From a bacterium (lineage in GTDB: Bacteria; Planctomycetota; Phycisphaerae; Phycisphaerales; SM1A02): a DNA stretch of 50,305 nt. Position numbers and translations under genes: made by a program. Below the pieces are notes generated by a model. That model had not been told where the DNA came from. It did not search any database and was given only the letters and a program-made list of their open reading frames with translations. The DNA is taken from assembly GCA_029977865.1 (NCBI GenBank), contig JAPOKA010000013.1, positions 1 through 50,305 of the forward strand, read 5' to 3'. This document shows positions 45,544 to 50,305 of this stretch, one piece after another (position 1 is the first letter of the stretch; each line of letters begins with the position of its first letter).

Positions 45544-46890
45544 TCACCGGGCCGACTCCGCGGCAATTCGGGCGGCGAGTTCGTCGGCGAGGCTTGCGAT
45601 GGCGACGTCGCTCTGTTCGCCGCTTGCGAGGTCCTTGACCGTCGCGGAGCCTTCCGCGACTCCCGCGTCGAGGATCACCGCGAAACGAGCGCGGCACTTG
45701 TTGGCGTCGGCGAGGAGCTTGCCGAGATTTCGCGAGGCCCGATGGCTCGAGCGGGCGTGCAGGCCGGCGCGGCGCAATCCCTGCAGGACGCTCGGCAGCC
45801 GCGCCGCGGCGTCGTCGCTGAGGGCGACCGCGAAAGCGTCCGGCCGCGGCAGCAGGCTCTCGCCCTCGTCGGCGGGAAGCAGGCCGCGGTCCCTGAGGAC
45901 CAGCGACAGCACCACGTCTCCCATGCCCATGCCGCAGGCCGAGAGGTCGGGGCCACCCACGAGCGAGATCAGCCCGTCGTAGCGACCGCCACCCGCCACC
46001 GCCCGCTCGGCGCCTCCGGTCTCGTGGATCTCGAAGACGATTCCCTTGTAGTAGGCGAGCCCGCGCACGATGCCGGGATCGAAGGTGCACCACTCGAGCA
46101 GACCCGAGCGGCGCAGGCGTTCCTGCAGCGGCTCGATCGACGCGAGTTGCGCGGCAGTGACGCCCATCGCCTCGGCCATCGCACCGGCCGGCTCCGACAT
46201 CGGCTGCACCGCGACCACCGATGCCCGCAGCCTGGCGATCGAATCGGCGTCGAGGCCGAGGGCTTCGCCGCGGCGGGCGAACTCGTCGGGCGGCAGCCTG
46301 TCGAAGCGATCAAGCAGTTCAAACGCCGCAGGAAGACTCGGCTCCGGCGTTCCCAGGGAAGTGAGCAGCGCCGCCACCGCGTCGCGATGGCTCAGGCGAA
46401 CCTGCACCCGATGGGGATCGAGACCCAATCGCTCCAGCGCGAGCACCGCCGCTTCGATCACTTCGACTTCGCCGTCCGGCTCGCCGAGACCGATCACGTC
46501 GACGTTCCACTGGAAGAACTCCCGCAGTCGTCCCCGCTGCGGCCGCTCGGCGCGGAAGTGCGAGGGGATGGCGAACCACTTGGTGGGAAGCGCCAGCGAA
46601 CTTCCCTTCGCCGCCGCCATGCGGGCGAGGGTGGGGGTGAACTCGGGTCGCAGCGCGTAGTCGTCCTCGCCGCCGGCTCTTCGGAACGAGAAGAGTTCGG
46701 AGACGATCCCCTCACCGCTCTTGACGGTGTAGAGATCGAGATGCTCGAAGGTGGGTCCGTCGATCTCCTCGAATCCGCAATCGATCGAAGCCCGGCGCCA
46801 CACCTCTTCGATGTGGCGTCGCACCGCCATCTGCGGCGGGTAGAAGTCTCGGGTGCCCTTGGGGGCCTGGAAGGATCGCGTTCCGCTCAT
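45544..46890 (-). CDS. hisS: Histidyl-tRNA synthetase
   Basis: A 448-residue class II aminoacyl-tRNA synthetase. Motif 1 region: QAPKGTRDFYPPQM; motif 2: HFRAERPQRGRLREFFQWNVDVIG; His-specific loop: RGLAYYKGIVFEI; motif 3: SACGMGMGDVVL. The C-terminal anticodon domain (from about residue 350) follows. The ATG at 46890 was chosen for family length; the frame is open upstream into the previous gene. It lies 7 bp behind a small membrane protein gene and 10 bp before mqnB, so the three are likely one transcript. Confidence 0.97.
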   Translation of the reverse strand: MSGTRSFQAPKGTRDFYPPQMAVRRHIEEVWRRASIDCGFEEIDGPTFEHLDLYTVKSGEGIVSELFSFRRAGGEDDYALRPEFTPTLARMAAAKGSSLALPTKWFAIPSHFRAERPQRGRLREFFQWNVDVIGLGEPDGEVEVIEAAVLALERLGLDPHRVQVRLSHRDAVAALLTSLGTPEPSLPAAFELLDRFDRLPPDEFARRGEALGLDADSIARLRASVVAVQPMSEPAGAMAEAMGVTAAQLASIEPLQERLRRSGLLEWCTFDPGIVRGLAYYKGIVFEIHETGGAERAVAGGGRYDGLISLVGGPDLSACGMGMGDVVLSLVLRDRGLLPADEGESLLPRPDAFAVALSDDAAARLPSVLQGLRRAGLHARSSHRASRNLGKLLADANKCRARFAVILDAGVAEGSATVKDLASGEQSDVAIASLADELAARIAAESAR

Positions 46891-46897
46891 CGAGGGC

Positions 46898-47488
46898 TCA
46901 GGCTCCCGCCGGCATCCGAGGGCGAACGATCGCAGCCATGAACATCGACGCGAGCGTCCATCCGATGATCTGGTCGGCCGCCATCGCGGAACTCCAGCCA
47001 TCGGGGAACTGGAACCAGTTCCAGTACATGCCGTGCCCGGTCACGGCGGCGAAGACCGCCATCGCCAGGCCGACCGCGAATCGCCTTCCGTATCCGCCGC
47101 CGACCGCCACCATGGCCGCCGAGACCAGCAGCGCCGCCACGAAGTCCATGGCGACCCCGGTTCCCATGATCGAGGGAGCCATCGGTTCGAAGCCATCCTC
47201 GTGGTAAACCACCATCGCGATGGGTCCTTCGCGGTGGGTGGCCGCCCAGGCCTCGTAGGCCGCGGCCTCCTCTTCGGCGGTCGCGCCCTCGGCAGGCTCG
47301 GGCATCGAGGGAGCGAAGTAGACCCCGGGCTCGTCGAGCACCGCATCGAGCGCAGCGACCATCTTCGACTCGGCGTCGTCGGCGAGTTTCGCGGCGGCAT
47401 CACCCCAGAGATCGAGCGCCGCCCACGAGATCGCACCCCACATGAAGACCGCCAAGGCGCCGACGACGCTTGCCACGAGGATTCGCAT
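46898..47488 (-). CDS. Small membrane protein, copy 1 of a tandem paralogous pair
   Basis: A 196-residue protein with an N-terminal membrane segment (VASVVGALAVFMWGAISWAA), a periplasmic acidic loop (with EPGVYFAPSMPEP) and three C-terminal membrane segments. It is related to the next upstream gene (47605): both share FxWGxxxWAAxDxWG, a Y-x-x-P-x-MP motif, R-x-GP, FVAALL, RRxAVG and FAA in the same order. I do not recognise the family. hisS follows after 7 bp. Confidence 0.8.
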   Translation of the reverse strand: MRILVASVVGALAVFMWGAISWAALDLWGDAAAKLADDAESKMVAALDAVLDEPGVYFAPSMPEPAEGATAEEEAAAYEAWAATHREGPIAMVVYHEDGFEPMAPSIMGTGVAMDFVAALLVSAAMVAVGGGYGRRFAVGLAMAVFAAVTGHGMYWNWFQFPDGWSSAMAADQIIGWTLASMFMAAIVRPRMPAGA

Positions 47489-47604
47489 GCCCTGTCTCCA
47501 GAGGACTCGAACGGGACCCGGCGTCAGGTCCGTCGACGCGGCATGCTAGCGGGCGAGCCGCCCGCGCTTGAGCACCGCTTGTCACTCGGCGACGGCGGCA
47601 ACGA

Positions 47605-48201
47605 TCAGGCGGCGGCGGACTCCGCTGGCACCTTGCTCGGCAGGATCTTCGCGACCACCACCGCGGCAAGACCCCAGGCGATCACCACGTCCGCCCACGA
47701 GGCCAGCACGAAGGGAAGCGGCAGCCGGAAGAAGTTGCCGGTGACGCCCCAGGTCGCGGTGGCCGCGAAGATCCCGATGGTGATGCCCACCGCCACCCGA
47801 CGCACGAACCCGCCTTGCACCGCGGAGAGTGAGCACGCCAGCAGCAGTGCCGCGACGAACTCGATGCCGAATCCACGAAGGAGTTCCATCGGATCCATCA
47901 CTTCCCCGCCCTTGGGCCGGAAGAAGATCAGCGCGGTGGGTCCGTCGCGGAAACGATCTTCGAAATCCTTGTCCCGCGCCGCGGCCTCGGGATCGCCCGG
48001 ATCGCTGCCGAAGCCCTCGGGCATGAACGGAAGGTAGTAGGTGCCTTCTTCCGGAAGCGACATCGACATCGCGGTCAGCAGCTCCTCCTCACCGGGCGCC
48101 GAGCTGAACGCAAACCCCCAGATGTCGACCGCCGCCCACGCAAGGAACCCCCAGACGAAGGTGACGATCGCCGCCGCCAATGCTGCGAGGAGGTGACGCA
48201 T
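47605..48201 (-). CDS. Small membrane protein, copy 2 of a tandem paralogous pair
   Basis: A 198-residue paralogue of the downstream gene at 46898. Same layout: N-terminal membrane segment (AAIVTFVWGFLAWAAVDIWG), periplasmic loop with EEGTYYLPFMPEG and RDGPTALIFF, then FVAALLLACSLSAVQGGFVRRVAVGITIGIFAATAT and a last segment (ADVVIAWGLAAVVVAKIL). The two copies are clearly diverged, so the duplication is old. Function unknown; 116 bp separate the two genes. Confidence 0.8.
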   Translation of the reverse strand: MRHLLAALAAAIVTFVWGFLAWAAVDIWGFAFSSAPGEEELLTAMSMSLPEEGTYYLPFMPEGFGSDPGDPEAAARDKDFEDRFRDGPTALIFFRPKGGEVMDPMELLRGFGIEFVAALLLACSLSAVQGGFVRRVAVGITIGIFAATATWGVTGNFFRLPLPFVLASWADVVIAWGLAAVVVAKILPSKVPAESAAA

Positions 48202-48278
48202 GGATGTGGTCTCCGTGCGGAGCCGCTGACGCGCCCCGCCGCCATGTCAAACCCGGATCGGGTTCGCCCGAACCGGCT

Positions 48279-49955
48279 TCACCACTCCGGGCCGCCAGAG
48301 TAGCGACCGTAGACGTCGGCCATGGCCTGGACCATCTCGCCGAGCGTGCAGCCGGCGTCGGCGCCCTCGACGAGCGCGGGCATGGCGTTCGCGCCCTGGC
48401 GGCAGGCGCTGCGAATCGCGTCGAGCGAGGCCTTCACCCGCTCGCCGTCGCGGCGGCGGCGGAAGTCGGCAAGCCGCGAGCACTGGTCGGTCTCGACCTC
48501 GTGCGGGATCTGCAGGATCTCGACCGCTCGTTCGTCGTTGCCTTCGGGATAGGCGTTGACGCCCACGATGATGCGATCGCCCGCCTCCATCTCCTGGCCG
48601 AAGCGGTAGCTCGCCTCGGCGATGGAGCGGCGGAAGTAGCCCTTGTGGATGCCCGAGACGACCCCGCCCATCTCGTCGATCTCGCGGATGATCGCGTCGC
48701 CGTCGGCCTCCATCTGATCGGTGAGCGCCTCGACGAACCAACTGCCGCCGAGCGGATCGACGGTGCGATGCACGCCGGTCTCGTGGGCCAGGATCTGTTG
48801 CGTGCGCAGCGCGAGCCGCACCGCGTTCTCGGTGGGAAGCCCGAGGGTCTCGTCCATCGAATCGGTGTGCAGGCTCTGGCAGCCGCCGAGCACGCCTGCG
48901 AGCGCCTGGTAGGCGACTCGCACGACGTTGTTGTAGGGCTGCTGCTCGGTCAGCGAGCAGCCCGCGGTCTGCACGTGGGTTCGCATGAGCCAGGAACGCT
49001 CGCTCTTCGCCCCGAATCGGTCGCGCATCGCCTTCGCCCAGATCCGCCGCGCAGCGCGGAGCTTGCAGATCTCCTCGAAGAACTCGTTGTGGCTGTTGAA
49101 GAAGAAGGAGAGCCGCGGCGCGAAGCTGTCGACGTCGAGCCCGCGCTTGATGCACGCCTCGACATACTCCATGCCGTCGCGGAGGGTGAAGGCGAGTTCC
49201 TGGGTGGCGGTCGAGCCAGCCTCGCGGATGTGGTAGCCGCTGATCGAGACGCTGTTCCATCTCGGCAGGTGCTGGGCGGCGAACTCGATGGTGTCGACCA
49301 CGAGCTTGACGCTCGGCTCCGGGGGATAGATGAACTCGTTCTGGCTGTGGAACTCCTTCAGGATGTCGTTCTGCAGCGTGCCGCCAAGGGTCTCCCAGCC
49401 GATCCCCCGCTGCCGGGCCATGGCGAGATACATCGCCCAGATCACCGCGGCGGGTCCGTTGATGGTCTGGCTGACCGTGACCTCGCCGACGGGAATGTCC
49501 GCGTAGAGGCGATGCATGTCCTCGATGGTGTCGATGGCGACGCCGCAGCGGCCGACCTCGCCGGCCGAGAGCGGATCGTCGGAGTCGCGGCCCATCAAGG
49601 TGGGCAGATCGAAGGCCGTCGAAAGCCCGGTGTTCGCCTTGGTGCCCTTCGCATTCTCGAGCAGGTACTTGAAGCGCTTGTTGGTGTCGTCTGCGCTGCC
49701 GAAGCCGGCGAACTGCCGCATGGTCCACAGCCGGCTGCGGTACATCGTCGAGTGCACGCCGCGGGTGAACGGGAACTGCCCCGGCTCGCCGATCCGCGGA
49801 TGGGGCTTGGAGGCGTCGTTGGGGTCCTGCGTCTCGACGGTCTCGGGTGCGTAGAGGCGATCGACCGCGTAGCCCGAAAGGGTCACCGTCTCCGGATCGA
49901 CCTTCGACGGTGCGGGTCCGGTGCCGGCGGCGGTGCGGTGGTCGAGGCTGCTCAT
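48279..49955 (-). CDS. icmA: Acyl-CoA mutase large subunit, isobutyryl-CoA mutase-like (IcmA type)
   Basis: A 558-residue adenosylcobalamin-dependent acyl-CoA mutase catalytic subunit without the B12-binding domain, the size of the large subunit of two-part mutases. The ATG at 49955 has GGAG six bases upstream. Family motifs: LWTMRQFAGFGSADDTN, NTGLSTAFDLPTLMG, TLQNDILKEF, SVSISGYHIREAG (His242) and RTHVQTAGCSLTEQQPYNN. The two substrate-selecting positions, Tyr89 and Arg207 in Propionibacterium methylmalonyl-CoA mutase, are Phe82 and Gln205 here, as in isobutyryl-CoA mutase (Phe80/Gln198). The 2-hydroxyisobutyryl mutase Asp117 is Phe115. The small B12-binding subunit is not in view. A 3-hydroxyacyl-CoA dehydrogenase gene lies upstream on the same strand. 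Confidence 0.8.
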   Translation of the reverse strand: MSSLDHRTAAGTGPAPSKVDPETVTLSGYAVDRLYAPETVETQDPNDASKPHPRIGEPGQFPFTRGVHSTMYRSRLWTMRQFAGFGSADDTNKRFKYLLENAKGTKANTGLSTAFDLPTLMGRDSDDPLSAGEVGRCGVAIDTIEDMHRLYADIPVGEVTVSQTINGPAAVIWAMYLAMARQRGIGWETLGGTLQNDILKEFHSQNEFIYPPEPSVKLVVDTIEFAAQHLPRWNSVSISGYHIREAGSTATQELAFTLRDGMEYVEACIKRGLDVDSFAPRLSFFFNSHNEFFEEICKLRAARRIWAKAMRDRFGAKSERSWLMRTHVQTAGCSLTEQQPYNNVVRVAYQALAGVLGGCQSLHTDSMDETLGLPTENAVRLALRTQQILAHETGVHRTVDPLGGSWFVEALTDQMEADGDAIIREIDEMGGVVSGIHKGYFRRSIAEASYRFGQEMEAGDRIIVGVNAYPEGNDERAVEILQIPHEVETDQCSRLADFRRRRDGERVKASLDAIRSACRQGANAMPALVEGADAGCTLGEMVQAMADVYGRYSGGPEW

Positions 49956-50191
49956 CGATTGCTCCAAGGGGACCGCCGGCGTCGCCGGCCGAAGGATCAT
50001 CGTACGGCTCTCGGCACTCGGATCGAAGTTCCTGCTCGGAAGGTCGCCGTCGCAATCGGACGATGCGACCGGTTCGCGGCGATGGCTCGGCCGCGGGTGA
50101 TCGACCTCGAACGACCCTGCTGGCTCCGAAACACCAGCAGCCCGGAGCCTGCGACCGGGTTGGATCGAAACACGGCGAGGCCTCCACGATC

Positions 50192-50213
50192 GGGGGCACC
50201 GATCCGTGCCCCC
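50192..50213 (-). other. Perfect hairpin after the hydroxyacyl-CoA dehydrogenase stop
   Basis: An 8-bp perfect inverted repeat (GGGGGCAC / GTGCCCCC) with a 6-base loop lies 14 bases beyond the stop of the dehydrogenase gene. No T-run follows, so terminator function is possible but unproven. The rest of the 271-bp gap before the mutase start shows nothing else. Confidence 0.45.
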
Positions 50214-50226
50214 GCGGCCCCGTCGC

Positions 50227-50305
50227 CTACTTGCCGTGCTCGTAGACGCCGTGGCCGGTCTTGTCGCCGAGCCGGCCCGCGGTCACGAGCTGGCGAAGCA
50301 ACGGA
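50227..50305 (-). CDS. 3-hydroxyacyl-CoA (3-hydroxybutyryl-CoA) dehydrogenase, C-terminal end only
   Basis: The last 26 codons before a TAG stop at 50227-50229 read LLRQLVTAGRLGDKTGHGVYEHGK (here split: LLRQLVTAGRLG and DKTGHGVYEHGK). This is the typical end of 3-hydroxybutyryl-CoA dehydrogenases (MVxAGxLGRKTGxGFYxY). The remainder lies outside the right edge. It is upstream of the acyl-CoA mutase on the same strand, which supports a role in short-chain acyl-CoA conversion. Confidence 0.75.
   Translation of the reverse strand, partial: PLLRQLVTAGRLGDKTGHGVYEHGK

Noticed and set aside
48279-49955. Methylmalonyl-CoA mutase as the specific name
   Set aside because: Residues at the Tyr89 and Arg207 positions are Phe and Gln, which disagree with a dicarboxylic acyl-CoA substrate.

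Overview
The window looks like chromosomal DNA of an uncultured or little-studied planctomycete, most likely of the class Phycisphaerae. GC content is high, so antisense open frames are abundant. The taxonomic pointers are gene families: a PVC-type dehydrogenase with a C-terminal c-type heme site overlapping a DUF1080 (3-keto-disaccharide hydrolase) gene, a secreted S8-like protein with the planctomycete form of the dockerin/EF-hand tail (DLNxDGxVNGADL), very long ResB and CcsA proteins, a kinase fused to zinc ribbons and an FGE-like tail, and many Cys-lipoproteins. LptB, a PagL-like lipid A deacylase and MlaE together indicate a Gram-negative envelope with LPS. This placement is inferred from gene content, not from a marker-gene phylogeny.

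Layout. 1-4.3 kb: start of a secreted propeller-like protein (runs off the left edge), a CitMHS-type antiporter, a lipoprotein and thiS-thiG. 4.3-7.2 kb: a stand-alone condensation/BAHD-fold acyltransferase and a phosphomannomutase/phosphoglucomutase. 7.2-9.2 kb: rpsB-tsf with a readable promoter and a terminator. 9.2-11.7 kb: DUF368 polyprenyl-phosphate transporter, PagL-like deacylase and a MutT-type Nudix enzyme. 11.78-11.98 kb: a strongly structured candidate small RNA on the + strand ending in a Rho-independent terminator, with a 6S-RNA-like outline. 12.0-18.8 kb (all minus): nuoD-nuoE-small ORF-nuoF-ybeY-corC-like-lptB-PEGA lipoprotein, closely packed with several overlapping starts and stops. 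19-24.2 kb: large receptor-like kinase and a downstream lipoprotein. 24.5-27.9 kb: fused two-domain iron-type ABC permease and the S8/dockerin protein. 28.1-30.4 kb: 2-hydroxyacid dehydrogenase and enolase. 30.5-34.8 kb: resB-ccsA (cytochrome c maturation system II). 35-36.6 kb: an RCC1-like plus FG-GAP-like double-propeller secreted protein. 36.9-40.3 kb: PVC dehydrogenase/cytochrome and DUF1080 pair. 40.3-42.6 kb: two uncharacterised proteins. 42.8-44.9 kb: MlaE and a transglutaminase-fold protein that has lost its catalytic Cys and His. 44.9-48.2 kb: futalosine hydrolase, hisS and two tandem paralogous membrane proteins. 48.3-50.3 kb: an acyl-CoA mutase large subunit whose active-site residues match isobutyryl-CoA mutase rather than methylmalonyl-CoA mutase, preceded by the C-terminus of a 3-hydroxyacyl-CoA dehydrogenase.

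How the parts relate. Complex I (NuoDEF), futalosine-pathway menaquinone synthesis (MqnB) and ResB/CcsA heme attachment fit a menaquinone-linked, cytochrome c-containing respiratory chain that would also mature the heme-bearing PVC dehydrogenase. The mutase and hydroxyacyl-CoA dehydrogenase point to branched/short acyl-CoA metabolism. No mobile elements, CRISPR arrays, tRNA or rRNA genes were seen, and no gene-free stretch exceeds about 300 bases.
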